From: Aplectana chamaeleonis | Lineage: Eukaryota > Nematoda > Chromadorea > Rhabditida > Cosmocercidae | Reading direction: 5' to 3' | NCBI GenBank assembly: GCA_029168955.1 | Contig: JAPDOI010000038.1 | Location: forward strand, 771,001-835,000 | Length of the DNA: 64,000 bases | Shown: positions 1 to 10,975 of the stretch, in pieces | How positions within the stretch are numbered: the stretch's first letter is position 1 | Layout of the letters: each line of letters opens with the position of its first letter | The notes under the pieces: model-generated | Databases searched by the model: none | What the model was told of the DNA's origin: nothing | The model's input: the letters and a program-made list of their open reading frames with translations, nothing else | Translations under genes and position numbers: made by a program

Positions 1-805
1 GAGGTTTCCTGGCATGAGTAAACCGGCTTCGTTTTAAATATGTGCATGTTGCTGAAATCTTGTGGATTTTTGTACAATTTTAAAGTTAACATTTTAACCC
101 GCTCACAATCACAACACAGCACAAGAGGCTGCAAAATGTTCATTGATTCCCGAGCGTATCAAAAACTCTTCAAAAACGGGGTCACCCCTAAAGCAGTACT
201 CAAGCACCAAACGGAAATGAGGCACGGGCATAGCACTATCCTATCATTTTAACCAGCGTGTGATTCTTTCCGAAACAAGCATGAGAAGAATAACCTTTTG
301 GGTGCTCTGTGCCTTCAGGCATCGTACGCGTTTTGAACCACTCACAGTTCCACCGGTTCATTCCCTCCATTTGGCTTGTCGGAAAACGTACGAGGAGTTT
401 GGCGGGTTAGGAGATATGCAAGAGATATGTGGGAGATGTGCAGGAAGCCGAATGCATGACATCCCGTTTAAAGGGGCTGGGGTTGAATCAGGTGGGAATT
501 TCTAGCGATCAAGTGCAACTATTTTACAAATCAATTTACGCGAATTCAAACTCCACTGCCGACTACTCTCAACCTTTGTTTCCTCCACGAATGGCGGTTT
601 TCGGAGAGTCATTTCGCTATTTCCATTCATTAGAGGGACACACTCACTCAAAAATGTGAAAAAATAGAATATGATTTTTTGGGCGTCCTTTCAGGCAGCC
701 GTATGAAAAAGGTGAAGAAAAAAAGAAAGAAAGATCAATGTAATAATATAGGGAAAACCAGAGAACATACGGCAGGCACGGATCGCACTGATACTTAGGA
801 TTTCC
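1..805. other. No supported gene; unassigned DNA
   Basis: Only short chance frames are visible. None has a recognisable motif or a convincing splice pattern. I see no tRNA or clear repeat here. Confidence 0.4.
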
Positions 806-1260
806 TAAAGGCAGCGTTCATGATGATCATCCTCGTTGACTTTCCACAGTGAAATGATAGGCGAGAAGGATCCTATGCTCCCAGTGTTGAAAGAACGGTA
901 GAATACGAGCCAGGAGCGGCAAAATAACGGCTGCAAATAAGCGTTTTTGTGCCCCAGTTACGCCTGGTGCCCCAGATCCGCCCCCTCGGAATGAACAAAT
1001 GAAGACTCAGATTACAGGAATGATCAAGTCAAGGAAGTGCTGATAAGTGAGCTGATCGCTTCATTGCACTGATAGGTATCATCCTTCTAGCGGTCAATTC
1101 CTCCACGCTCAAAAATCAACGTAAACAGGAGAGGACCTATTTTCGCTCAAAAACGCGGCTTTCGGGTCCTTTTTTAGACATGCCTTGCTATATAGGACAT
1201 CAGACTATCCGTAAACCGTGAAGATATCGGAAGTGAAATTTATCGTGAACACTGCCTTTG
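806..1260 (+). mobile_element. AGGCA-ended, TTAA-flanked miniature element, family A copy 1
   Basis: The element is bounded by inverted termini of the form AGGCAGTGTTCACGATGA. It opens with a variant start after TAA and closes with TCGTGAACACTGCCTTTGAA. The interior matches copies at 6240-6695 and 46353-46804 almost base for base, including the word TGATAGGCGAGAAG near the left end. It has no coding capacity, so it is a non-autonomous DNA transposon. The terminal TTAA seen in better copies suggests piggyBac-type integration (inference). Confidence 0.8.
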
Positions 1261-1405
1261 AAGGCAGTGGTCGCGATGAAAAAAGTTGTTTAGAAAACCA
1301 TAAAAATTGGTTTGCTCTGCAAAAGCTGAAAGACCACAAAGGTTACGGGGCAGGAATCGGGTTATAATTAGAGTTATTAAGTTCCTAAGTTGAGGCCCAA
1401 AGGAT
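1255..1405 (+). mobile_element. Left end of family C element, truncated
   Basis: It starts at the shared terminal bases of the preceding element and continues with GCAGTGGTCGCGATGAAAAA. The following bases match the left part of the elements at 22541 and 26333 (an AAGCTGAAAGACC-like stretch, then a GAATCGGGTTATAATTAGAG-like stretch). Similarity stops where LINE-like sequence begins, so the LINE fragment interrupts or truncates it. Confidence 0.6.
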
Positions 1406-1407
1406 CT

Positions 1408-1960
1408 TCTACAGGCATTCAAAAACTTACATACGCCCTATCAATGAACACGGTCCCACAGTTTTGTTCACGCTATAAAAAGAAAGACATTGATTCGTTG
1501 GAAAGCGTACAGAACATTTCCACCCGCAAACTAGTACTTAGAACGACTGGCCTCAGCTACCTTGATATCCCTAGCGCTAATGACAGAAGAGTGCAATTAG
1601 ATCTCCCGACTTTACTCTCTAGAAGAGCTAAGTTTGACTTGTTCATGGCCTTCAAAGTTCTTACAGGTAAAACACCCATGGGGTCATGCAGAACTAGGGG
1701 TGGATGCCTTAAGCTCAGTACTACGACAGCCAAATCCAAATCAGTGCCAAGTTTTTGTCCAAGAGAACGGTCCCTGCCCTAAACACCATAATTAAAAGAA
1801 ACAATGCTCTTTCACTCTCTCAGCTCAGTTCAGACGACTGGCGAGCCGCGTTTCTCGATCAGTGACGATATGAAATGTTTTTGAGCTACGAAAGGTTGTT
1901 TTCTTATCAGGTTTTGTTCTCAGAGTTTGAGATTTTTTTAGATGTTGCAATGTATTTTAC
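1408..1960 (+). pseudogene. LINE (CR1/jockey-type) ORF2 C-terminal fragment
   Basis: The + frame through about 1390-1782 reads like the region after the reverse transcriptase domain of non-LTR retrotransposons. A KKDIDSLESVQ motif is followed about 30 residues later by LSYLDIPSANDRRVQLDLP, then SRRAKFDLFMAFKVLTG and RTRGGCLKLS. In the family this stretch (ESVQRRFT..., then LPSL..RR) leads to a WNSLP-like end. Here the frame shifts near 1750, and a second frame continues with RTVPALNTIIKRNNALS. Only the 3' part survives, as expected of a 5'-truncated LINE. It cannot make a functional product. The exact clade is uncertain. Confidence 0.72.
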
Positions 1961-1974
1961 GTGTGCCCTCGGTC

Positions 1975-2395
1975 ACGTCACAAAAAATAATCCGTCAGTC
2001 ATCTGGAACAATTTGCTGTCAGCCATCATATAAGTAACTGATCAACAACTGATACAGTACACTTAGGGGAAGTTGATGGGTGATACTAAACTACTACGTG
2101 AAGAATGACTTTTCTGCACACACCGGTTCACCTTTCTTTCTTCACAAATCACTTGAAAGAAGGATTAAGTTCATTTGATCGCGAGATCGTTGGTCAAAAC
2201 AGCAGTCTCTAGCAATCGACTCTTCCTTTCTCAAAAGTCGATTGAGATATTTGTGGTCTGAAAAGGGAGTTTTCAGTGATTTTTCTGCAGATTTTTCACC
2301 GTAGCTGTCATGTAGGGTACTAGAGTTCTCATTATATATGGAAAACTTGAAAACGAAAACCATCGCGAACAATGCGTACAATGTGCGTTGGCGCG
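1975..2395 (-). mobile_element. Family H element, partial, reverse orientation
   Basis: This stretch is the reverse complement of the element at 8214-8768. Shared landmarks are the CCGTCAGTCATCTGG end, the GATCGCGAGATCGTTGGTCA block and the CATTATATATGGAAAAC block. No coding capacity. Confidence 0.65.
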
Positions 2396-2634
2396 AAGTC
2401 GATGCGCAAATTTTGTAACCTATGTTCTGTGTAATTTAAATAGGTAGCCGCGCCCCTGCCTGGCGAGAAATTCTGAGCGCTGGAAGAGTGAGGAAAGATG
2501 GCTATTGATCGATTGATTTGGCGCCCGATTGCTGAGCGCGGCTTCCTATTAGAGAGACACGGACGATAGGTGCACCAAGTTTGCGCCAATCCAGGAAAAG
2601 GAACGCAAAGTATCAGTGCGGTCAGTGACGACTA

Positions 2635-2850
2635 GGTGCAAAACTAGTTGGGGGGGGGCACCCAGCATTCGAGTTAGAAATGAATGATTCTGCTTTCAGA
2701 AATCGATTTAATTTCATGGAATTTCTAGGAAATATGAGTGATAACGTTTTCACATATCTAATAACGAAATTAATTTTCCTTTATATGAATGAATTCTTTC
2801 ATTTTTATGGGCAAAGCTTGAGTGTCCCCCCATCTATGTAGTTTTGTTCC
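2635..2850. mobile_element. Miniature element with G-run terminal repeats, copy 1
   Basis: The left end reads GTGCAAAACTAGTTGGGGG. The right end carries a diverged inverse (GTGTCCCCCC, later TAGTTTTG). A clearer copy lies at 13258-13458, with the same left end and an interior of ATGAATGATT-like words. Non-coding inverted-repeat element of about 200 bp; superfamily unknown. Confidence 0.6.
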
Positions 2851-3862
2851 GACGACTATATACAAGACTGCAAAACAGATACGACTAACGTAACTTCATT
2901 TTGGTTTTCTGATCTTTTCGATTCCCGTTGATCACAACTCTTCGATTGCTGAGTAATTTGAGTTTGCCGAACTTTGAAACATTATAAGTTTTTATGTGGG
3001 CAATGTTCTTCATCAGACTGCAGATAGAACCCGCTCGTATTGCAAAGGAGTGTGCAGCTATATATTAGATTCTGCTCGAGGTAATCGACTTTTGAATTGT
3101 TCTGCACTCGTTCTTGTATGCCTGAGTTCTAAAAAATTGTAGGAATCTTATTGAAATTTCACCTTTGAAAAGTTTTTGGGCCCTGCATACATCAGAAACT
3201 TTTTTCCTTGACTCTAACACAGGTAAGTTTACATTGGTATTCCATTGTACTAAAGCCCAATTTTCCTTATCAGAAACTTTCTCGTGATTCCTTCAAAAAC
3301 TGGTCTTTTAGTTTTCCTTGGAACCACCTTCAATGATAGTCTCTCGCCTTTCCTTGGCAACTACATACACTTTACAACCATAGTCCAGTGTATTCGCCCA
3401 GATTCTTCGCCACATTATTTGAATTTACGAGTTCACAAGATGTCATTGTTTACTCCATTCCAATTCATTTGATTATAGGACATTCGATCATAGTTCTAAC
3501 AAGCCTGTCTTGTAAAGCCTGTCTTGCCCAAATCATCATACCAATAGACTTGTTGGGTATGACGTCATCCGATTGGTCCTGGGGGTAATTTATGGGCAAA
3601 CAACAGAATGGAAAACAAAAGGGTAGATTCAAACATGGTATTCCGTGTGAAAACAGCTGTGATTGTATTCGGAAGTTTTTGATCTACGCTCGTTTTTTTT
3701 TCGTGTGCGCAGGGAAGCTTCTGTTCATTATTAAAGTACAAAAACTCTACTCTGATGTTTGTCCATTCGCGTTTCTACCAACCCTTCTTTTGTGAAAGCA
3801 CTTCGTCGCTTTTTTCTTCCATGCTTTTCCTAGCAGGACGCTGAGCCTACGTCTCTTAAACC
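2851..3862. other. No supported gene; AT-rich unassigned DNA
   Basis: Short frames only, with no motifs that I recognise. A TGTCTTGTAAAGCCTGTCTT direct repetition at about 3505-3530 is the only visible structure. Confidence 0.35.
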
Positions 3863-4549
3863 TACTCAGGCAAACTGGGGCGTCGACAACAGGTTGATAA
3901 GTTGTCATCCCATAAACCGCTCCCTGTTGACAAGTCAAATCGCGCGTATTGTCAGCCTGAGACCTGCCCGTTGCCCAGCGACGTCCCCCTGTTGTCGGGC
4001 TGTTGACAACTCGATGTGTCGCGTTTAGCGGCCTATTTAGCAGCAGTTCACATCCTACAGGACTGCTCCATCTAGCTTAGGTACTAGTGTTCACCGACAC
4101 GCGTCGCGGTCGGCACACCAACACGCGTCGCGGTCGGCACACCGACACGCGTCGCGGTCGGCACACCGACACGCGTCGCGGTCGGCACACCGTCACGCGT
4201 CGCGGTCGGCACACTGACACGCGTCGCGGTCGGCACACCGACACGCGTCGCGACTGGTCGCCCAGCCTCCACTGGGGTCACCACCGGATAGGCAGGACCT
4301 CCAGATGCTGGGCGGTGCCAATGTACCGCAAACTTGGGTAATTGAACCGGCTGCGCTTTCATCATTCACAGCATGCCTGAAAGATGCGTCGTATACTTCC
4401 CTTGTATCTAGAGCGTTAGCTGTGCAACAGCTCGACATCGACCAGAGCATAACTCGCGGCCGCGGCCCCGCCGAACATTGGCGCGTTGGCCAGCGGTGAC
4501 TCATGGTGGGCGGATCAACCTGTTGTCGACGCCCCAGTTTGCCAGAGTA
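3863..4549. mobile_element. Inverted-repeat element carrying an internal minisatellite, copy 1
   Basis: The ends are mirror images. The left end contains GGCAAACTGGGGCGTCGACA and continues CAGGTTGAT. The right end is its reverse complement at 4517-4545. The interior contains a 24-bp tandem array (4092-4254) and a TTGGGTAATTGAACCGGCTG block. A second, inverted and partly lost copy lies at 58175-58642 with its own array, so the tandem array travels with the element. Overlapping frames on both strands are repeat artefacts. Confidence 0.8.
4092..4254. repeat. 24-bp GC-rich minisatellite, about seven units
   Basis: Units of CACCGACACGCGTCGCGGTC plus GGCA repeat head to tail with few substitutions, for example CACCAACAC and CACCGTCAC variants. 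The ACGCGTCGCG core is nearly palindromic. Because 24 is divisible by three, all frames stay open and give spurious Arg/Thr-rich peptides. Confidence 0.9.
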
Positions 4550-5140
4550 CAATTCATGTCTCTGCGAACTATGATTTATCACTGAAAGAAAAATTGACCA
4601 GCGTAAATGGATGCCACGCATATGCTTCCACAGGGTTTATATTCTGATAAAAGGGAAATCTATCTACACTAGGACACTGATCATAATTCCGATTTAATGC
4701 TTGTGGTTCCGAACAGATCACGCATGCACCGTTCATTCCCCGAGTTCGAAACAGCAAGTTAACAAGAAATCTTTATTTTCTCATTAGCGCAGGAGGGCCC
4801 GCAAAGTACAGCCGGGCAGTTGGGAAGTACAGCCAAAAGCCTCCAACCCCATCAACCCTCAACTTTTGGGGATGAGCTCACACAAATCTCTAGAAGTCCC
4901 AATCGCTTTCGGTGTGATAGAAGTTGCGACGTCGGGAGTGGTGAGCTTTTATGTGAGAGAATTTCCACAAAGAGTATAAAAGAGATGAAAACATATTTAC
5001 TCTGTAGTTAATACTTTACGGCAAAGAAAATCGTGAGCGCTGCCTCTGCGCTAGAAATCTTTTTGTCTTCCGGGTACAATCGAACAATTGGGACTCGCTG
5101 AGATCATTCACAGCGTAAAGCTTTCAAAGGCGCAGCCCAA

Positions 5141-5668
5141 CTCAGAAAAATAAAAACAAGTTAGTCGTAATATAAATGTAACTTACTTGAATGTCTCAGG
5201 TAACCTACATTTGTATTACATGTAACATGCATTTATATTACATGCAAGTTACGCTAATGTTACATGTAACTTACATTTGTGGATTAACCGTGGGCGGCCA
5301 TCACGTGGCGCAGAAAATGTGTCCTCAAGCATCCCAGACCACACGCCAAGCGGAAAGCGGTGTGTGTGTTTTTCCATGCTAATGTGCGGTCGAGTACCTT
5401 AATTTGGGTAACTGGACCAACAGCGACCCCTGTCCTAAGCTTGACCATGTCTTCTTGACCAACTCAAGTTACTTGCGACTTATCGTGTGCCATTCAAGTC
5501 ACATATAACATATCGGAGGTGCACTGCACGCGGTGTTTCGTTCATACGTTGCATGTAACTTGAATGAGCTGAGATAAGTGGCAAGTAACTTACATCAGCT
5601 CAGATATGTTTCAAGTAACTAGTTTTCGACCTTTTATGTTTCAAGTAACTTGTTTTCCTCTTTCTGAG
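5141..5668. mobile_element. CTCAGAAA-ended element rich in TTACATGTAA words, copy 1
   Basis: The left end is CTCAGAAAAATAAAAACAAG and the right end is the inverse of CTCAGAAAGAGGAAAACAAG. The interior is full of AAGTTACTTGTAA and ATTACATGTAA motifs in both orientations. A copy at 34547-35097 has the same ends and the same words. Non-coding. The motif clusters may be transposase-binding sites (inference). Confidence 0.78.
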
Positions 5669-6178
5669 AACATCAGAGACTAACACTGAGATTTCCACAT
5701 AATTGTGATGCAGGTCCGCCCTATATAACACCTGCCAAGTACGAGCTCCTAATTCCTCCGGATAAACGTGATATAACAAGAAGCCACTTCGGTACGCCGC
5801 TTTAGGACCACCGTTAGAACTCAACAGTGGCGAGACAAACGATGGTTCTCAATCACTAGACCCGTTTTTTCCTTAATTTTCGGCCTCTCAGGCCGCACGC
5901 ATAAAGCGTTTGCGAACGGCGGAAATTACAGGCCTTGGAAAACTCGTCCACCATGCTTTCATTGCTTAAGTGCAGGCGATTTTTGAGGGACTATTTTCAG
6001 CCAGTCTTATACGATTCCGGAGACGACGTTGGAATCGGCGGTGCATCTCCTCCGAGATAAGCATAATATTTGGAAAGTCAATCTGGAAAGCTCGCTTTAA
6101 AGGCACAGGGCACCCAGAAAATCATGTTTTGGGTTTTATCCTTATCTTGGAGAGGGTCACACTCTGATCACAATATTA
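5669..6178 (-). mobile_element. Family F element, reverse orientation, diverged
   Basis: It shares in reverse the CCTGCCAAGTACGAGCTC block, the GGAAAACTCGTCCACCATGC block and the ACGATTCCGGAGACGACGTT block with copies at 7692, 35547 and 53252. The ends are degenerate, so the limits are approximate. Non-coding. Confidence 0.6.
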
Positions 6179-6239
6179 TTTCTGAAATCGTTCAAAACCC
6201 GTACGAACGGAGATATGGCTCCTTGAATATGCCTGTATT

Positions 6240-6695
6240 TTAAAGGCAGTGTTCACGATGATCATCCTCGTTGAATTTCCACAGTGAAATGATAGGCGAG
6301 AAGGATCCTATGCTCCCAGTGTCGAAAGAACGGTAGAAAACGAGCCAGGAGCCGCAAAACAACGGCTGCAAACAAGCGTTTTGGTGCCCCAGACACGCCC
6401 CGTGCCCCAGATCCTCCCCTTGAAAGGAACAAATGAAGACTCAGATTACAGGAATGATCAAGTCAAGGAAGTGTTGATAAGCGAGCTCAACCGCTTGATT
6501 GCATTGATAGGTATCATCCTTCATAGCGCTCAATTCCTCAACGCTCAAAAATCAACGTAAACAAGGGAGAGCCTATTTTTGCTCAAAAACGCGTCTTTCG
6601 TATCCTTTTTAAGCATGTCTTGCTATATAGGGCACCAGACCTTCCGTAAGCCGTGGAGATATCGGAGGTGAAATTTATCGTGAACACTGCCTTTA
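6240..6695 (+). mobile_element. AGGCA-ended, TTAA-flanked miniature element, family A copy 2
   Basis: Left junction TTTTAAAGGCAGTGTTCACG; right junction GTGAACACTGCCTTTAAGG. TTAA stands at both ends, which fits a 4-bp target duplication. The interior is nearly identical to the copies at 806 and 46353. Non-coding. Confidence 0.85.
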
Positions 6696-6984
6696 AGGAC
6701 ACGAATTTCGTGGGCGAGTTGTCTCGGGCCTGTATTTCTCTTGATTCGCAGTCCCGGCACGCGAGCAGAACACGATGAGGAGATAAATCAGAAAGGGGGT
6801 GAAGAACGACGATTGATTGATTGATTGATATATTACGACGACAGTTAAGACAGTCGTGAGAAAAAGTAATAATTAGGTGCATAGGATACAAGCGAAACGT
6901 TCAAGTCGTCACAGATTGAAACATGCTCCCTAGGAAAGTTGGAACACACAACTCAAACCACAACAGTGTTAGCAGACGACTCGA

Positions 6985-7196
6985 TTGAAAATCATCCATC
7001 CATCTAGCCGCTATTATAATCGGAAATCAGGAGAGGGCCGGGTCTGTGGTGGTGGTGGCTGGAGGGGGTCGGGCCTGTGGTGGTCGCTTATATCTCGCTT
7101 AATTGGAGGAATTGATATCTCGCATTCGGCACGTGTTATACAGGAGCGGTCTTCCGTACAATTACACGAGAATCTCAAAATCCATATCTGAGGTGT
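6985..7196. other. Spacer with a GGTGGTGG-rich stretch
   Basis: A short G-rich stretch (GTGGTGGTGGCTGGAGGGGG) lies at about 7041-7070. No gene or RNA seen. Confidence 0.35.
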
Positions 7197-7199
7197 TCT

Positions 7200-7697
7200 G
7201 TGCCTTTAAAGCCAGTGCTCACAATAGAAGTCCTCTTTCCGTTTTTCTGCCTATCTTGAAAATGGTCCAATGCTGATTCCAATAATGTCTCTGGAATCGT
7301 ACAGGACCTTCTGGGAACGGAGTTATGGTCCCTCAAATGTTGTGCTGGAGAAGCATGGTGGACGAATTGTCCGAGGCTTGTAACTTCCGTCTTTAGCAGC
7401 CAATGTCTGCGAGCTGGCCTGAGTGAATAGAGAAGTTGAGAGTGAAGGAAATAGCGGTACTATTAATAGGAAACCATCGCTCATCTCACGTTTTCGAGTT
7501 TTCATTTGTTCACGTCGGAGGGCGGGCATTGCGCTTTGGGGCCGTCGCTCTGAGTGACAACTTCGGGCTCTTTTAAGGCTCTTCCAGGCTCGTTTTCATG
7601 CGTTCTTTCGACGTCAACGTTAAAGTGTGCCCCTACACTATCCATTTATAGTGGAAATTGAAAAAAAAACATTTTTTATCGTGAACACTGCCTTTAA
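7200..7697 (-). mobile_element. Family B AGGCA-ended element, reverse orientation
   Basis: The right terminus TTATCGTGAACACTGCCTTT abuts the next element through a shared TTAA. In reverse it matches 61513-62008, sharing ACGTGAACAAATGAA, GTGAGATGAGCGATG and AACGGAGTTATGG-type blocks. Non-coding. Confidence 0.75.
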
Positions 7698-8165
7698 AGG
7701 CACAGTCCCACTTTGAAATCGTTCTTCCAATTCTATTTTGATACTGATGGCGATCCCACTCCAATGATACCTCTAGAGTCGTGCAAAACACGCTGGCAAA
7801 ATTAGTTATGGGCCCTTAGAAAATTTCCTAAAATTTAGCATGATGGACGAGGTGTTTGAGGCCTGTAATTCCCGACATTTGCAACCGACTTAAGAGAAGA
7901 CTTGAGTGGAGAGAGAAGCTGAAAATGAAGTAAAGAGTGAGTCTATTGATCGAGAACCATTGCTTATACTTATTCTTGAGCTCGAAAGTTGGTATTATAA
8001 GACGTGCCAAAGTCGCTTCTTGCTTTAGACAGGGTGGCTTCTTCCTACATACACCTGGCTTATTCGGTAAACTGAAAGCTAGCCTTTGTCGGGTGGTACA
8101 TAGGGTGGGTCTACTTTACAGCTATATTGAAATCTCAGATTTTGTCCCTGAGGTTGGTCTGTGAC
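7692..8165 (+). mobile_element. Family F element (AGGCACAG ends)
   Basis: It begins TTTAAAGGCACAGTCCCAC and ends GAGGTTGGTCTGTGACTC, a decayed inverse of the start. Internal blocks (GGCGATCCCACTCCAATGAT, GGACGAGGTGTTTGAGGCC, GTGGGTCTACTTTACA) recur at 35547, 53252 and, reversed, at 43690. It abuts the preceding element tail to head. Non-coding. Confidence 0.78.
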
Positions 8166-8213
8166 TCGCCCTCGAAAAATGCTGTTTGATCGATCATTCA
8201 CCGCTTTTTCGCT

Positions 8214-8768
8214 TAAAGGCATCGTTCACGATGAATTTCGTCTTCGAGTTTTCCATATATAATGAGAGCTCTATTACCCAGTATAACAGCTAAGTTCAAA
8301 AAAGCGAGGAAAAATCACTGAAAACCCCTTTTCCAGACCGAAAATATCTCTATCGACTTTCGAGAAAGGAAGAGTCAGTCATTAGAGATCGCTGTTTTGA
8401 CCAACGACCTCACGATCAAATGAAGTTTATCTTTCTTTCAAGTGATTTGTGGAGAAGGAAAGGTTAATCGATGTGGGTAGAAAAGTCATTTTTCACGTAA
8501 TCGTTTGGTATATTCCATCAACTTCCCCTCGGTTATTCTTTATCAAATGTTGATCAGTTAATTATATGATGGCTGACGGCAAATTGTGCCAGATGACTGA
8601 CGGAGGGCCGGCCTCTTTTGACGGATTTTCAGATATTCAACCTCATTTATCTTTAGAATAAGGCGTTTTTAACTGAACAAACTCTCCCTAAGTTCTTGGG
8701 TGGGCCCAGAAAATCATTTGAACAGAAAAAACGGTGAGTGTTTTTCAGCGCGCACGATGCCTTTAAAG
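8214..8768 (+). mobile_element. Family H element (AGGCATCGT ends)
   Basis: It starts CTTAAAGGCATCGTTCACGA and ends GCGCACGATGCCTTTAAAG, so TTAA is present at both junctions. The first 350 bases match 1975-2395 in reverse. Non-coding. Same end structure as families A, B, C and F, but a different interior. Confidence 0.75.
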
Positions 8769-9602
8769 TTTCGAGTACGCATCTGGGCGCGACGATTGCA
8801 ACTTTATTCGAACTATTTTTTTTTAATTTGATGCTTTTCTGAAGCTTCCCCAAAATTTTCGTTCACTGGACAGGATTAGCTGCTCAAAAATACAAAAGAT
8901 AATAATATAGAATTTGGTTTGCGTACGATACCTTCTAAGGACCTTGATCAGCTGGCAGTATTTAGACGTTTTTCCTCTTACCAACCATTTACCGGTGAAG
9001 TTTCAGATGCTGCGGTTTTTGCAAACCAATACGCAGTTGTTGCCCGAGCTCTGATTGCTATTCTTCAAAGCGGCCTGAACGTTTGAGGTTTTTGCTGGCC
9101 GCAAATTCCATAATAAGGTCATTGTCACTCATCGATGACTGACGATAAACCTCTTTTGGACGGCAACTACCCTAGTTCCCCCTGTCTCACTTCACAGTAT
9201 TTAGAGTTTTCCACATTTGCTGTACAATGGAATTCATTCTTTGCACTTGTTTCTCGAACACAAACCTGTTATGCAATCGTTTTTAACTCTTCGCTAGTCA
9301 TCAATCCTTGAATACCCATCATCAATGTGAAGAATTCTTCAGTTATTGCGCTCACTTTCACCATCTTTCGCCTAAAGACAGCAGACATGCTCAAAATTTT
9401 CAACGATTCATCACATAAATCGAAGTTTTGGAGCTGGTAGTATGGGGAACTAACGAAAGAATACAACGGAAACTGAATGCAAATAGAGGAATAAAGGTTG
9501 TTGTTTGTTATCTGATGTTAGTGGACGAGTTACACCGCACGCGGTTCAAACAGTTAGCATTAGCGACAAAACGGTAGGGATCGCTAAGCCAATAGATTCT
9601 TA
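8769..9602. other. No supported gene
   Basis: AT-rich unassigned DNA with only short frames. A TTTGCAAACCAATACGC stretch and a few short inverted words are visible, but nothing that defines an element. Confidence 0.35.
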
Positions 9603-9898
9603 GGGGTATGGTATACTTTTGCGACACACGGTCGCGTTGCTCTGCACGGCGACAGCGACATCCTCCCGCCCTTTAAATCTGTCGCTGTCGCAGTGCACTG
9701 CACAGCGACAGTGACAGTGGTAGCGGCACGCTATGGCAAATTTGCAGTATGTCAGCCCTCCGCGACACGTCGCTGCGACCCACACGCGACATCTGTTCCT
9801 ATAACAGCCGTTGCCATTGCTCCGATGCGGGTCCCGCCGCGATTTGTGTTAGATTGCATGCCTGTCGCTCATTACAGCGACAAAGTATACCATACCCC
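9603..9898. mobile_element. TTA-flanked miniature element, Harbinger-like
   Basis: Termini are GGGGTATGGTATACTTT and its exact inverse AAAGTATACCATACCCC. They are flanked on both sides by TTA (9600-9602 and 9899-9901). The interior contains repeated AGCGACAG and TGTCGCTGTCGC words in both orientations. A 3-bp TWA duplication with G-rich termini is typical of PIF/Harbinger elements (established); assignment here is inference. A diverged copy lies at 41303-41614. Confidence 0.8.
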
Positions 9899-10379
9899 TT
9901 ACAGCCTTTACTCGAACGCTCACCTCGTTGGAAGCATCAAAAACAAGCTAAAGTGATTGAAAATCGTTAAAAAAGTCGAAAATCGAATTTTCAAAAATCA
10001 ATGATTTTACGGAATATACTATTGAGAAGAATCTTGGCAAATAAACCTATCTCTGAAGCGTTGAGACCGAAAGCTGTCTGATACTCAGGAAATTTTTATC
10101 AAGTCACATGCGAATTATGGACTCTTAACATGTTACCTGCGACTTATCTTTACAACTTTAACACTTAGGAGACTGCGCGCTCCACGGCCAATATTTTCAG
10201 AGAGTTTTTAAATTGTTTTTTTTTGTTGTAATTGCCTATATTAAAAGATCATGTTTGGCGCTTATTATCTGCGTAGTAGTTATGAAAGTTGTATTAGGCA
10301 GAGATATAAAAGCAATAATTAGAAGGGATCCGTTTTTGAGATAAAACCAAAAAATCGAGTTTTTGGCGGGGGTTCGCAG

Positions 10380-10975
10380 TGTGGACACGCGGTCCATTAT
10401 GTGTTAAGTTACATGTGACTTTCAACATAGTGAGTATGTTGCACGATGTGAGTTGACTTACATGTAACACAAAGTTCTCACGTGTAACTTAAATGTGTTA
10501 TTTTATCGCACATGTAACTCATCTACGCGGCAGGCGTCTCCAAGGAAAGTATACGACGCACTCCTGAGGCAGGACTCAGATGTGTGCACCGTCATCGGAT
10601 CAATTACCCAAGTTTGAGGTACTTGGGCCCGCCTAGGCTGAAGGCCCCGTCTGACTTCCGGCGGCCCCAGGTGGGCGTTCGGCGAGCCGGCCGCATTGCG
10701 CGTCGGTTCGTCGGTAGCGTCACGTGTCTATGTGGCAGCCGTGTCGCGTGTCGGTGTTAGATTACATTTAACGAAATTGCAAGTTACTCGAAATGTTGTG
10801 TAAGTTACGCGTAATATTGAGGCGACTCGTGCGCGACTTAAATCGAAAATCACAGCAAGCTACACTTTACATAGTGTCAAGTTACATGTGAATTCTGAGT
10901 AAGTTGCGTGAAGCTATCATGCAACTTGCGTCAAAGTCTCAGGTTACTTGTTCAGAAGTGTCTGAGTAATGCAGA
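10380..10975. repeat. TTACATGTAA-rich repeat, related to the 5141 and 34547 elements
   Basis: Many words of the AAGTTACATGTGA type in both orientations, plus the CAATTACCCAAGTTTGAGGT block shared with other elements. The ends are unclear, so this is called as a diverged relative, not a bounded copy. Confidence 0.5.

Noticed and set aside
40..659. Three overlapping + strand frames at the window start
   Set aside because: They overlap in different frames, none has a motif, and composition is that of the surrounding spacer.
4087..4260. Possible CRISPR-like array
   Set aside because: The 24-bp units are contiguous with no unique spacers, and the context is eukaryotic.
4084..4365. Open frames on both strands through the 24-bp array
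   Set aside because: Unit length is divisible by three, so all frames stay open; the peptides are simple repeats.
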